Shown: positions 8,315 to 19,074, numbered from the stretch's first letter. The stretch is 64,000 nt of DNA from Catellatospora coxensis (GCF_016862635.1 NZ_BONI01000020.1:49219-113218), one strand, 5' to 3'. Notes: generated by a model not told the origin, from the letters alone. Program-made: numbers and translations.

Positions 8315-8729
8315 CGTCACTCCTTGTGCGACTTTGGAACCTGCTATGCCCTCATATCGGGCGAAAGCGGCAAAACACTGCACTTGGGGTAACGATGGGT
8401 AGATTGCCCAGTTACTACGGCTCCAGGCCTTTTGTCAGCAGATCTTGGCCGACCGACCACCCCCGCCAACCGAACAGCCATAACCCACACGGGCGACCCC
8501 TCATGATCGCCCGACTTGCCGGGAAAACGTGCGTATCTTGACCGGCCATTCGCCCACCTGCCAGGCAAGTCGGGCGATCATGCGCACCCCGCCGACCATC
8601 GGCCCGAGACCGCGCCGCCCGGCACGGCACGGCCTGACGCGGCGTGGCACGGCACGGCACGGCACCTGGCGTAGCGCGGCGCGGCGCGGTGATGCGGTTT
8701 CGGGGAAACTGCACCGAATGGGGGTGGGA
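8315..8729. other. Intergenic region without a gene
   Basis: The 415 bases between the chaplin-like gene B start and the nudix stop hold no credible ORF. They contain an 81-bp palindromic element (8502-8582) and, from about 8625 to 8690, a low-complexity run of GGCAC and GGCGC direct repeats. The chaplin-like promoter should lie at 8320-8420. Confidence 0.7.
8502..8582. repeat. 81-bp palindromic element, family 1, copy 1
   Basis: Perfect 19-bp inverted arms (8502-8520 and 8564-8582) beginning and ending with CATG surround a 43-base interior. A second copy of exactly the same length lies at 49174-49254 in reverse orientation. The two share the interior GTGCGTATCTTGA and CCACCTGCC, and differ in the arms only by a matched CC/GG versus TT/AA change. 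Confidence 0.85.
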
Positions 8730-9232
8730 TCAGAGGGCGGGGAGGAGGGTGGCGGCGTCGCGGAGGGCGCGGTCCATGGTGGTGAAGGCCATCGGTGGCG
8801 GGTCGCCCAGGGGGAGCCAGGCGGCTTCCGACGACTCGTCGGGGTCCAGGCGCAGGTGGGCGCCGACGGGCAGGGTGGCGAGGAAGAAGCAGTCCAGCAC
8901 GGGCAGGCGCTCGCCCTGGAACTCGTAGTCGCCGACGTACATGCCGACGAACGCGCCCAGCTCGATGTCGACGCCCAGCTCCTCGCGGGCCTCCCGGCGG
9001 GCCGCGTCGGCAGGCTCCTCCCAGGCGTCGCAGAAGCCGCCCGGCGTCTCCCACAGCCCTTCGCGGGGCGGCCGCGAGCGGCGCAGCGCCAGGAAGCGCC
9101 CGGCGCCGTCGAGCACGATCAGGCTCGCCGTCGGGCGAGCGTTGAGGTACTGCTCGTACCCGCAGCTCCCGCAGACGGACGGCGGCGCGGCCGGAAGGGC
9201 CGCGCCGCAGCGGAAGCAGTGTCCCGCGAACG

Positions 9233-9236
<4 letters not shown>
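8730..9236 (-). CDS. Nudix hydrolase with N-terminal zinc ribbon
   Basis: This 168-residue protein has two Cys pairs, CFRCG (residue ~7) and CGSCG (~22), forming a zinc ribbon like that of NudC-type enzymes. The Nudix box [18 protein letters not shown] plus REELG spans residues ~66-88 and supplies the metal-binding glutamates for diphosphate hydrolysis. The substrate (NADH, nucleotide or other) is not determined. Its start overlaps the lepA stop by 4 bases, so it is translationally coupled to lepA. Confidence 0.85.
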
Positions 9237-11104
<1,868 letters not shown>

Positions 11105-11266
11105 GGTGATCCGTTCTATAGGGCGTGAGGCGCGGAAAGCGGGTCGCTGGCGACGGGCCGCGTTCGGCGTGAGGCGGTTTTTGCCGCCCCTATGATCCCA
11201 CGCCCGCCGACCGTGCCGAAGCGGGCTTCAACGTTACCGCCGCCGGCGCTCCGGCGGCGGCCTCGT

Positions 11267-11833
11267 TCAGCAGCGGCAGCCCTCGTTCGCGGGCCAGCCC
11301 AGCACCAGCGCGCTCAGCCGGGGCAGCCGGTGCCGCATCTGGTCGTCGTCCTCGAAGTCCCAGTCCTCGCCCGCGATCGGCGCCTTCGCGACCTCGGGCA
11401 GCACCAGCTCCGCCCCGGCGACCTCGCGGAACGCGTCGGCGGCCGCGTACCCGACCAGCTCGGCGAAGATCGCGCTGTCGTCGTCCCACTCCACGGCCTC
11501 AACCACGGACGGGTGCCCGGCCAGCGAGTCCGGGTCGGCCAGCGCCGCCTCGTACCACTTGCGGCCCGCCGCGATCAGCCCGCTGCGGAAGTCGACGAAC
11601 GCGTCGTCGGAGCACCCGCCGCCGATCAGGTGCGCGGCGCCCCACAGGTCGTAGCGGTCGGCCGCGGCCCGCAACTCCTCGAACCGCGTCGCGAACCCGG
11701 CGATGTCCGCCAGGCTCAGCGCCGACAGCCGCGCGGTCAGCGCCTTCGCCAGCCCGGTGCCGTCCTCGCCGATGTCACCCTCGACGTCCGTACGCGCCTG
11801 CTCGATCAGAGCCCAGAACCGCTCGATGTCCAC
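11267..11833 (-). CDS. DUF4240 domain protein
   Basis: This protein of about 188 residues begins [16 protein letters not shown], the usual DUF4240 N-terminus, and continues with [40 protein letters not shown] sequence characteristic of the family. An ATG at 11851 would add six residues (MADCVV). The GTG at 11833 is preferred because it matches the family start and follows a CAGACT hexamer suggesting a leaderless transcript. The function of the family is unknown; it is cytoplasmic and acidic. Confidence 0.8.
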   Translation of the reverse strand: MDIERFWALIEQARTDVEGDIGEDGTGLAKALTARLSALSLADIAGFATRFEELRAAADRYDLWGAAHLIGGGCSDDAFVDFRSGLIAAGRKWYEAALADPDSLAGHPSVVEAVEWDDDSAIFAELVGYAAADAFREVAGAELVLPEVAKAPIAGEDWDFEDDDQMRHRLPRLSALVLGWPANEGCRC

Positions 11834-11851
11834 GACAACACAGTCTGCCAT

Positions 11852-12171
11852 CCGGACCGCGCCCGCCCTCGATCTACGAACGGGTGTCGCGTCCCGTCAC
11901 CCGATATGGTCGCCGGACCCGGCCACCGCCGGGGCCCATGGCAAGATCACTGCTCCGGACGAGAAGTGCGGTCCGCCTTCACTTCCCGCCCGCAAACAGT
12001 GATCGTCGCAGCTGCGCTACGCTGTCCGGGCAGGGCACCGCGACGGGTGTCACGTCGGCCCGTTTTGGCCGACACCCAGGCCACCTGGTAACCTGGCACG
12101 TCGCGGCTGGTGCTTCGTTGCGCCGGCCCATCCGAACCAATCACCCGAAACGAGCAGGACGAGGCTGTCGC
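11852..12171. other. Intergenic region between divergent DUF4240 gene and rpsT
   Basis: The 320 bases hold the rpsT promoter at the right end. An 8-bp inverted repeat, GATCACTG (11945-11952) and CAGTGATC (11997-12004), may be a further weak palindrome. No coding region is supported. Confidence 0.5.
12065..12094 (+). promoter_or_regulatory. Probable rpsT promoter
   Basis: TTGGCC at 12065-12070 and TAACCT at 12089-12094, 18 bases apart, give a reasonable vegetative promoter about 78 bases before the GTG start, leaving a leader in which S20 autoregulation could act. Confidence 0.45.
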
Positions 12172-12438
12172 GTGGCGAACATCAAGTCCCAGATCAAGCG
12201 CAACCGGCAGAACGAGAAGGCCCGGCTGCGCAACAAGTCGGTCAAGTCGTCGCTGAAGACCGCTGTCCGCAAGTTCCACGAGGCGACCGTCGCCGGTGAC
12301 GTCGAGAACGCCACCGCGCTGCTGCGCGACGCCTCGCGCAAGCTGGACAAGGCCGTCAGCAAGGGCGTGATCCACAAGAACCAGGCGGCAAACCGCAAGT
12401 CGTCGATCGCCAAGAAGCTGGCTTCGCTCTCTGCCTGA
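12172..12438 (+). CDS. rpsT: 30S ribosomal protein S20
   Basis: This 88-residue basic, helical protein starts at GTG 12172: [20 protein letters not shown], with the family-typical ending [20 protein letters not shown]20 binds 16S rRNA in 30S assembly. Length and sequence match the family. It is the only housekeeping gene of this block on the plus strand, as commonly seen beside holA and lepA. A strong hairpin follows. Confidence 0.97.
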   Translation: MANIKSQIKRNRQNEKARLRNKSVKSSLKTAVRKFHEATVAGDVENATALLRDASRKLDKAVSKGVIHKNQAANRKSSIAKKLASLSA

Positions 12439-12480
12439 TCGTCGCAGCGTGCCCTCCCGGCACCGCCAAGACATCACCTG

Positions 12481-12511
12481 ATGCCCGGCCCCCCATCGGG
12501 GAGCCGGGCAT
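12481..12511 (+). terminator. rpsT terminator
   Basis: ATGCCCGGC-C-CCCC, loop ATC, GGGG-A-GCCGGGCAT: a 13-bp stem with one mismatch starting 43 bases after the rpsT stop. Confidence 0.8.
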
Positions 12512-12521
12512 CGGTGTCTCC

Positions 12522-12702
12522 CCACCCCCGCCCCACCGCGTTGATCATGAACTTATGGCACGGGTCAGCGGCGTGTCCGAGGCACAACTTCATGATCGAT
12601 GGCGACCCGTCGGCCGCACGTCGGATGACCATGAAGTTGTGGACATGACTCGCCGTCGAGCCGTGCCATAAGTTCATGATCAACGCGGTGGGGCGGGGGT
12701 GG
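12522..12702. repeat. Composite inverted repeat holding two copies of the family 2 palindrome
   Basis: Arms 12522-12563 and 12661-12702 are perfect 42-bp inverted repeats separated by 97 bases. Each arm includes most of a copy of family 2: copy a at 12537-12600 on the plus strand and copy b at 12625-12687 on the minus strand. Each copy is itself a palindrome (GATCATGAA near one end, TTCATGATC near the other). A third copy is at 61371-61434. No ORF is present; the unit sits between the rpsT terminator and the stop of the next gene. Confidence 0.85.
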
Positions 12703-12721
12703 CAGTGCGAGGGGGCGCGGG

Positions 12722-13450
12722 CTACTCGTAGCGGTAGGCGGCGGACTGGCGGGCGCGCTGCTCGGCGGTGCTGAGCCAGGGCTCGTCGGCGTCCGAGGCG
12801 GCCGTCGCCGACGGTGCTGGTGCCGGTGCGCCGTACCCGGTCGGGCCTGCGTATGTGTCCTGGCCGGGGTAGCTCGTCCGGTCGGCGTAGGGGTCCTGCT
12901 GCTGCTGGCCGTAGCCGCCCTGCTCGCCGTAGCCGGTGGGGCCGGAGTAGGGGTCCGGGATGTCGTTGCCGGTCCCGTTTCGCGGGCTAGACGGGTCCTG
13001 GTGGGTCGGGCGGGTCGGGAACGGGTCGCGGTCGTCATCGGTGGGGCGCTCCGCGCGGCGGGGCGGTCGGGTGCCCTCGGCCGGGGCGGCCACTCGCAGC
13101 CGTACGGTCGGCTGGGCGAGGGCCCGTCGCGCGGCGGACTTCGGCCGGGTCGCCTGGCCGCGGGACCGGGTGGTCGCACCACCGGACCGGGTCGTCGCAC
13201 CCGCGATGACGTCGTTGAGTTTCACCATCACCGCCACCGACACGGGCAGCACGGCGACCGCCCACCAGCCGGTCAGCTCGGCCAGGGACAGCAGCACGGC
13301 CAGCGCCACGGTGCCCTCGAAGTACAGGAAGCACAGCAGGCTGCTCGGGCGCACGTACTGCAGGCCCAGCACCCGGGCGTAGAGCGGCCGGTTGCGCGCC
13401 TCCTCGGGGCTGATGCCCCCGGCGCGCCGGGAACGGATACCCGCTGTCAT
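12722..13450 (-). CDS. Hypothetical membrane protein with two N-terminal helices
   Basis: This 242-residue protein is not recognised by name. Residues ~35-75 carry two hydrophobic segments (SSLLCFLYFEGTVALAVLLS and WWAVAVLPVSVAVMVKLNDV). The remainder is a basic stretch (~80-130) and a Tyr/Gly/Gln/Asp-rich, probably disordered tail with YGEQGGYGQQQQ. Its start ATG overlaps the holA stop by 4 bases (ATGA), so the two are translationally coupled. Confidence 0.75.
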   Translation of the reverse strand: MTAGIRSRRAGGISPEEARNRPLYARVLGLQYVRPSSLLCFLYFEGTVALAVLLSLAELTGWWAVAVLPVSVAVMVKLNDVIAGATTRSGGATTRSRGQATRPKSAARRALAQPTVRLRVAAPAEGTRPPRRAERPTDDDRDPFPTRPTHQDPSSPRNGTGNDIPDPYSGPTGYGEQGGYGQQQQDPYADRTSYPGQDTYAGPTGYGAPAPAPSATAASDADEPWLSTAEQRARQSAAYRYE

Positions 13451-14430
13451 CGCCCGCCTCCCGCCTGCTTGGCCTGCGCGAACGCCACGATGGCGCGTTC
13501 GAGCGCGTAGTCGCGGTCCTCCTCGCCGCCCTTCACGGCGGCGTTGCAGTCGGCGGCCGCCCGCATCGCGAGCACCAGCGCGTCCGGGGTCCAGCCGCGC
13601 GCCTGCCGCTGCGCCTTCTCGATCTTCCAGGCGGGCATGCCGAGCGTCGAGGCCAGCTGGTACGCGTTGCCGCGCCCCGCCGAGGCGACCCGCGCCACGG
13701 TGCGTACGCCGTCGGCCAGCGCGTCCGCGATCGGCACCGGGTCCACGCCGCTGTGCCGGGCCCAGCGCAGCGCCTCCAGCGCAGCGGGCACGTCCCCGGC
13801 GACCGCGGCGTCGGCGACGGCGAACCCGCTCACCTCGGCCTTGCCCCGGTAGTAACGCGCCACCGTGGCCTGGTCGATCCGGCCGCCGGTGTCGGCCATC
13901 AACTGCGAGCAGGCCGCCGCGAGTTCGCGCAGGTCGTTGCCGACGGCCTCGATCAGAGTCTCGGCGGCGTCGGTCGCGCAGCGCCCGCCGAGCCGGCGCA
14001 CCTCGCCGGTGACGAAGTCCACCCGGTCACGGTGCTTGCTCAGCTTCGCCGCGGGCACCACGGACGCGCCCGCCTTGGTCAGCGAGTCCGCCAGCGCCTT
14101 GTTCTTGGCACCGCCGGCGTGCGCGACGACCAGGGTCACGTCCGGGTCGGGCGACTTCGCGTAGTCGAGCAGCACCGCCGACACGTCCTTCTTGGCGTCC
14201 TGCCCGGCACGCAGCACCACCACCCGGACCCCGCCGAACAGCGACGGGCTGAGCAGCTCGGCGAGCTCGCCGACGAGCATCGTGCCGGCCTCCACCTCGC
14301 GGACCTCGGCCGACGGGTCGACGGCACGCGCCTGCGCGGCCGCGTCGGCGATCGCGCGCGCCACCAGAAGCTCCTCGTCGCCCAGCACGAGGACCACGGG
14401 TGTCAGGACGGGGGACGGAACCTGGCTCAC
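13447..14430 (-). CDS. holA: DNA polymerase III subunit delta
   Basis: Delta is the clamp-loader subunit that opens the beta clamp. The 327-residue protein from GTG 14430 (VSQVPSPVLTPVVLVLGDEE) shows the typical LLVARAIADAAAQARA and AELLSPSLFGGVRVVVLR segments and the C-terminal helical collar (ALERAIVAFAQAKQ). An upstream start at 14463 adds 11 residues without family support. It lies next to comEC and upstream of a coupled membrane-protein gene, as in other actinobacteria. Confidence 0.92.
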   Translation of the reverse strand: MSQVPSPVLTPVVLVLGDEELLVARAIADAAAQARAVDPSAEVREVEAGTMLVGELAELLSPSLFGGVRVVVLRAGQDAKKDVSAVLLDYAKSPDPDVTLVVAHAGGAKNKALADSLTKAGASVVPAAKLSKHRDRVDFVTGEVRRLGGRCATDAAETLIEAVGNDLRELAAACSQLMADTGGRIDQATVARYYRGKAEVSGFAVADAAVAGDVPAALEALRWARHSGVDPVPIADALADGVRTVARVASAGRGNAYQLASTLGMPAWKIEKAQRQARGWTPDALVLAMRAAADCNAAVKGGEEDRDYALERAIVAFAQAKQAGGGR

Positions 14431-14473
14431 CACCTCGCTATCGTCGCACGTGCGAACTGGCACCCGCCCGCCG

Positions 14474-17035
14474 TCACTCCAACGGGCGCGTCGGGAGAAC
14501 GACGGAAAGCTTGCCCGCGTCGAGCACCACCGCGAGGTCGCCGCTGACGTCGGTGCGCTGCACCAGCGCGCCCCGCCCCGACAGCCGTGCCAGCACCGAG
14601 CCGCTCGGATGCCCGTAGTCGTTGCCCTCCCCCACGCTGACCAGGGCGATCCGCGGAGCGACGGCGTCCAGGAAGGACGGTTCCTGAAACGCGCTGCCGT
14701 GGTGGGCGACCTTCAGCACGGCAGCGGACACGTCCACGCCCGCCGCCAGCAGCGCATGCTGCCGCTCTGTCTCGGCGTCGCCGGTCAGCAGCACCCGCAC
14801 CCCGCGTACGGTCGCGACGAGCATCAGGGAGTTGTTGTTCGGGTCACTGCGGGTGCCGCGTTCGGGTGGCGCGGGCAGCACCTCCAGCCGTACGTCGCCG
14901 ACGGTCCAGCCACCGGGCTCCGGGGCGTCCGACACCGGCACCCGGTGCGCGGCGGCGGCCCGGGTCACCGCCTCCCGACCGGTGGCGGGTTCCGGCCAGG
15001 GCGTGGTGACCAGAGCACCGACCCGCCGCCCGGCGAGCACCCCGTCGAGGCCGCCGATGTGGTCCACGTGGAAGTGGCTGATCAGCAACAACGGCACCTC
15101 GTCCACGTCCAGCTCGCGCAGGCAGCGGTCCACGTCGCGGGGCTTGGGCCCGGCGTCGACGACCACGGCCGCACCGCCGCCCGCGTTGAGCACGGTGGCG
15201 TCGCCCTGGCCGACGTCACAGGCCACGACCAGCCAGCCGTCAGGCGGCCACCCGCCGGTGAGCACGCGCACCGGCAGTGCGCCGAGCACTCCCGCGAGCG
15301 CCACGACGGCCGCCAGCCGGCGTACCGCAGGACGCCGGAAACCGACCATGAGCAGCACGGTCAACCCGGCCAACAGCAGCGCGCCCGGCGGCCCGCCCGG
15401 CCACGGCAACACCCCGGCCGGCACCTGCGCACCAACCCTGGCCACGGTGACCAGCCACCACGCGGGCCAGCTGCCGAGCCAGGCCGCGAACTCGGCGCCG
15501 CCCGGCCACACCGGCGACAGCAGCGCGGCGGCGACCCCGGTGACGGTCGCGGGCGCGATCGCGGGCACCGCCACCAGATTCGCGGGTACGGCGACCAGGC
15601 TCAACGTGCCGCTGATGCCCGCGACCACCGGGGCGCAGGCCACCTGCGCGGCGGCGGGCACGGCCAGCGCCTCGGCGGCCCCGCCCGGCATCCCCCGGCG
15701 GCGCAGCGCGTCGCGCATCGGCGGCGCGAGCAGCAGCAGCCCGGCCGTGGCGAGCACCGACAACGCGAAACCCGCGTCGGCAGCCAGCTCGGGGTCGGCC
15801 ATCAGCAGCACCGCCGCACCCGCCGACAGCGCGGGCAGCGCCGCGCGCGACCGGCCCGAGGCGAGCGCCAGCAGCGCGATCCCGCCCATCACCGCAGCCC
15901 GCAGCACACTCGGCGACGGCCGGGCCAGGATCACGAACCCGACCACGGACACCGCGCACACGACCGCGGTCAGCCGCGGCCCCGCCCGGGTCCGCCGGGC
16001 CAGCAGCAGCACCGCCCCGGTGACGATGGCTACGTTGCTGCCCGAGACGGCCGTCAGATGAGTCATCCCGGTGTCGCGGAAGGACTGCTCGACCGCCGGG
16101 TCGAGGCGGCTGGTGTCGCCCACCACGAGTCCCGGCAGCAGCCCGCCGGTGGCGGCGTCCAGCGGCGCGCAGGCCCGTTGCAGCCCCGAGCGCAGGCCGC
16201 CCGCCGCCCGCTGCGCCCACGACGCCTCCCCCAGCAGCTCCGGCGGCCGCTCCGTGGACAGCACCGCCGCCCTCAGGTCACCGCCCCGGGACGGGCCGAA
16301 CCGGCCAGGCACCCGCACCCGCTGCCCTGGCAGCAGCCCCGCCCAGCCGTCGCCACTGGCCAACACCAGCAGCCCGACGTCGGTACGCAGGTCACCGGCC
16401 TGCTCCAGGTCAGCCGCCACCACCCAGGTCGCGGGCCGCCCGACGATCCCGGGCGACCGGCGCGGGTCGTCGCGCACGACCAGCGTCACCGTCACCGACG
16501 TCCGCCTGTCCACCAACGCGGCGATCTCCTCGGCATCCCTCGCCGCGAGCCGTGCCCCGGTCGCCGCCGCCCCGCACAGCACCCCGAGAAACGCCCCCGC
16601 CACGATCCACCGCCAAGTGCCCGGCTTCGCTTCCCTGTCCCCTCGCCGAACCGGCAAGAGCACCCGCCGCCAGGCTGTCCACACCCCGTGCCGCCCACCC
16701 GACCGCTGCGGTGACGGCTGCCGGTCTGACTGCCGGGCAGCACAGCGGTTGTCCGGCTCGGAAGGCCGGCGGCATCGCATCCGCGCCGCGGACCGCCTGA
16801 CCGCCGACGGAACCCACGGCCACCGGTCCGATGCCCGCGCGGCCCGGCCCAGGCCGGTCCGGCGGACCGCGACCAGCGTCGCGCCGACGGCTCCCGCCGC
16901 GCCGAGCGCCAGGGTGAATGCCAGGCCGGTGAACAGCCCGGCCAGCGACGCCGCCCAGCAGCCCAGCGCGAACGGAGCCAGCCGCAGATCGGGGCCGTCC
17001 AGCGGCCGGTGAACCGGTCCGGTGGGGCGCTCCAT
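14474..17035 (-). CDS. comEC: ComEC/Rec2-family DNA internalisation channel protein
   Basis: This 853-residue polytopic membrane protein has an N-terminal hydrophobic region, a ComEC competence domain (VSGSNVAIVTGAVLLLARR at ~330 and several helices to ~560), and a C-terminal metallo-beta-lactamase-like domain. The latter includes SHFHVDHIGGLDG and LTGDAETE (residues ~660-790). In transformable bacteria it carries single-stranded DNA across the membrane; natural competence is not established here. Its ATG overlaps the comEA stop by one base (TGATG), so the pair is coupled. Confidence 0.92.
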   Translation of the reverse strand: MERPTGPVHRPLDGPDLRLAPFALGCWAASLAGLFTGLAFTLALGAAGAVGATLVAVRRTGLGRAARASDRWPWVPSAVRRSAARMRCRRPSEPDNRCAARQSDRQPSPQRSGGRHGVWTAWRRVLLPVRRGDREAKPGTWRWIVAGAFLGVLCGAAATGARLAARDAEEIAALVDRRTSVTVTLVVRDDPRRSPGIVGRPATWVVAADLEQAGDLRTDVGLLVLASGDGWAGLLPGQRVRVPGRFGPSRGGDLRAAVLSTERPPELLGEASWAQRAAGGLRSGLQRACAPLDAATGGLLPGLVVGDTSRLDPAVEQSFRDTGMTHLTAVSGSNVAIVTGAVLLLARRTRAGPRLTAVVCAVSVVGFVILARPSPSVLRAAVMGGIALLALASGRSRAALPALSAGAAVLLMADPELAADAGFALSVLATAGLLLLAPPMRDALRRRGMPGGAAEALAVPAAAQVACAPVVAGISGTLSLVAVPANLVAVPAIAPATVTGVAAALLSPVWPGGAEFAAWLGSWPAWWLVTVARVGAQVPAGVLPWPGGPPGALLLAGLTVLLMVGFRRPAVRRLAAVVALAGVLGALPVRVLTGGWPPDGWLVVACDVGQGDATVLNAGGGAAVVVDAGPKPRDVDRCLRELDVDEVPLLLISHFHVDHIGGLDGVLAGRRVGALVTTPWPEPATGREAVTRAAAAHRVPVSDAPEPGGWTVGDVRLEVLPAPPERGTRSDPNNNSLMLVATVRGVRVLLTGDAETERQHALLAAGVDVSAAVLKVAHHGSAFQEPSFLDAVAPRIALVSVGEGNDYGHPSGSVLARLSGRGALVQRTDVSGDLAVVLDAGKLSVVLPTRPLE

Positions 17036-18039
17036 CAGACCGTCACCAGATCTTTGAGCTGGGCGAACTTCGACTCGCCGATGCCCTCGACCTGGCGCAG
17101 GTCACCGACGCTGCGGAAGTCGCCGTGCCGGGCCCGGTGGTCGAGGATGCGCTGGGCCAGCACCGGACCGACTCCCGGCAGCGCGTCCAACTGGGCGAGG
17201 GTCGCGGTGTTGAGGTTCACCGGACCTGCGCCGGTCCCCGCCCCGGCGGCCGGACCGTCCGCGGCGGCCACGCCCGGCACCCCGATCGCGATCAGTTCAC
17301 CGTCGGTGACCTTGCGGGCCAGGTTCACAGCGGACAGGTCGGTGTCGGGCAGCACCCCGCCCGCGGCCTCGATGGCGTCCGCGACCCGAGCACCGGGCGG
17401 CAGCCTGACCAGGCCCGGCTTGCGTACCCGCCCGGTCACCGCCACGACCAGCGTCGTCGGCGAGGGCGACACCGCCGGTCGCCCCGACTCCGCCACGGGC
17501 AGCGGCACCGATTCGGGCGCGGGCTCCACGGACGGCCGCGCCTGCCAGGCCAGGTATGCCGCAACGGCGACCACCAGCGCAGCCACCGCTGCCAGCGCCC
17601 GCAGTCCGCGCCGCCCCGGATCGAACGCCGCCCGCCCTGGCAACGCGCTCGGCGGGGAGTCCGCCATCGGCAGGCTGTCCGCATCCGGCGGCACTCCACC
17701 CGAAAACGCGACCGGTGCGGCGCTCGGCACGGCGCCGGACGCCGTCACCGGAACCACAGCGGGAGGCATCGTCACCGAAAACGCGGCGTCGAAGGCCGCT
17801 GCCGAATGCCCGAACGGCTGTGCCTCGGCACGCATCGGCGAAGCGCTTTCGACGGCCGGGTCCAGCGGCAGGAAGCGCCGGGCTGGACGCGACAGCGGGA
17901 AGTCGGGCAGCACGTCGAGAAACGGCATGTCCAGCGGATCGGGCCACGGCGACGGCGCGGCGTTCGGACTGAGCACGCGGTGCAGCCGGTCGAGGTTGGC
18001 CTCGGCGGGCGGCAGTTTACGGAACGGGGACGGCGGCAC
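17035..18039 (-). CDS. comEA: ComEA-family helix-hairpin-helix DNA-binding protein
   Basis: This 334-residue protein has a long N-terminal low-complexity region, a membrane anchor (LRALAAVAALVVAVAAYLAW, ~165-185) and a SLBB-like segment (VAVTGRVRKPGLVRLPPGAR). It ends in two HhH motifs (LNTATLAQLDALPGVGPVLA and FRSVGDLRQVEGIGESKF, ~275-330). ComEA binds incoming duplex DNA outside the membrane and hands it to ComEC. GTG 18039 lies 6 bases after TAACGT, a leaderless-type promoter. Confidence 0.92.
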   Translation of the reverse strand: MPPSPFRKLPPAEANLDRLHRVLSPNAAPSPWPDPLDMPFLDVLPDFPLSRPARRFLPLDPAVESASPMRAEAQPFGHSAAAFDAAFSVTMPPAVVPVTASGAVPSAAPVAFSGGVPPDADSLPMADSPPSALPGRAAFDPGRRGLRALAAVAALVVAVAAYLAWQARPSVEPAPESVPLPVAESGRPAVSPSPTTLVVAVTGRVRKPGLVRLPPGARVADAIEAAGGVLPDTDLSAVNLARKVTDGELIAIGVPGVAAADGPAAGAGTGAGPVNLNTATLAQLDALPGVGPVLAQRILDHRARHGDFRSVGDLRQVEGIGESKFAQLKDLVTV

Positions 18040-18045
18040 GCGGCC

Positions 18046-18051
18046 ACGTTA
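18046..18051 (-). promoter_or_regulatory. -10 box of comEA leaderless promoter
   Basis: On the minus strand TAACGT ends 6 bases before the GTG at 18039. No ribosome-binding site is present. Confidence 0.5.
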
Positions 18052-18407
18052 GGGGCGGGCGCGCGGTGCGCGAACGCCCCAAATCTCTTGCCTGTGGACA
18101 ACGGGCCGCTTGTGGACAACCGCCTGATCTACAGCTCGACGTGCTATGGCTGACCCGCACTCGCAGGGACCACGGATGGAGATCGGCGACCTCGCTGTGC
18201 CATGGCCGCCAGGAACGGCGCATCTCATTCGATATGGACTCCAGGAACGGCGGCCGCATGCCCGCCATTGTCGAGCCCCGGGTGCAGGGTGAGCGATCGG
18301 GGATGTGCGCCGATCGTGGCGCTGAGGAAGTCCTCGCGCGAGCGGCGCTCGGTGACCTGTAGATAACTCTGACCGAGTCGCTGGTCAGACGGAACGCGAG
18401 CCACGAT
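18052..18407. other. Intergenic region between divergent comEA and the 18421 gene
   Basis: About 355 bases without a credible gene. A small reading frame here has no recognisable sequence and crosses the promoter region. Contents are two DnaA-box sequences (18093-18119) and a stretch (18086-18152) resembling 20731-20797. Confidence 0.5.
18093..18119. promoter_or_regulatory. Pair of DnaA boxes
   Basis: TGTGGACAA occurs at 18093-18101 and again at 18111-18119, each the complement of TTGTCCACA, the DnaA box preferred in high-GC actinomycetes. They lie in the same orientation with a 9-base gap, upstream of comEA. A role in DnaA titration or regulation is only a suggestion. Confidence 0.5.
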
Positions 18408-18413
18408 TACCGT
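18408..18413 (+). promoter_or_regulatory. -10 box of a probable leaderless promoter
   Basis: TACCGT ends 7 bases before the ATG at 18421, supporting that start and the reality of the following gene. Confidence 0.45.
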
Positions 18414-18420
18414 TTCCGTC

Positions 18421-18906
18421 ATGGTCGTAGCTGCATTCATCGTGTCGCTCTTCGCCGTCATCCTCGCAGGGTTCAGCGCGTGGTACGCACGCTCCCTCGC
18501 GACGAACGACTCCGCGCGCCGACTGGCCGAACGGGCACCGGTCTTCACCCCCGAGGTGGAGTCGATCAATAACGACGTCTGGTTCAAGCTGTGCCTACTC
18601 CGGACCAAGAGCGAGGGCACGCTCACCTCAATACGCGTGGAGATCCTGGACCCCGAGTCGGTCTATTTCGAGGTTGATCAGCACGGGATAAGCAGGTCCG
18701 ATGTGGCGGGCCTGCGGGCCTGCGGGTTCGAGCCGGTCGGACTGGGTGAGCGGACCGCCCGGCGCATCCATCTCGGCGAGGAGCGGCCAGCCCACCTTCG
18801 GATCCGTGTGACAGCCCACGGCACCCGCAAACAGGAGCAGTGGACCGACACGTACCAGCTGGTTGTGCCGCCAGCACCGGCACAAGCGATGGTCTGGTCG
18901 ACCTGA
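18421..18906 (+). CDS. Hypothetical protein with one N-terminal membrane segment
   Basis: This 161-residue protein has residues 3-22 (VAAFIVSLFAVILAGFSAWY) as a membrane anchor. The rest is a soluble domain with predicted beta-rich sequence (EGTLTSIRVEILDPESVYFE, HLRIRVTAHGTRKQ). No family is recognised. Short one-helix proteins of this layout occur widely in actinomycete accessory regions. A leaderless promoter supports the start. No partner is evident. Confidence 0.6.
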   Translation: MVVAAFIVSLFAVILAGFSAWYARSLATNDSARRLAERAPVFTPEVESINNDVWFKLCLLRTKSEGTLTSIRVEILDPESVYFEVDQHGISRSDVAGLRACGFEPVGLGERTARRIHLGEERPAHLRIRVTAHGTRKQEQWTDTYQLVVPPAPAQAMVWST

Positions 18907-19074
18907 AGGTCCATGGAGGCGACTCCGCCGAGCGGACCCCTCCGCCGAGGCGGGTGAGCGTCGTTCGTCGTGCACATAACCTAGCGGACTTGGCCCTCGG
19001 GACTCCGAGGTGTAGACGCTGGCACGGCGGACCGCCCGAGAGCACGTCGAGATTTCCCGCACCTCGCGGAAGGT

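Noticed and set aside
8625..8690. Run of GGCAC/GGCGC units as a possible tandem repeat or CRISPR
   Set aside because: Units are 5 bases and irregular, without spacers; simple low-complexity GC sequence.
18066..18362. 98-codon plus-strand frame downstream of the comEA promoter
   Set aside because: No ribosome-binding site, no recognisable sequence, and it spans DnaA boxes and the promoter region of the next gene.
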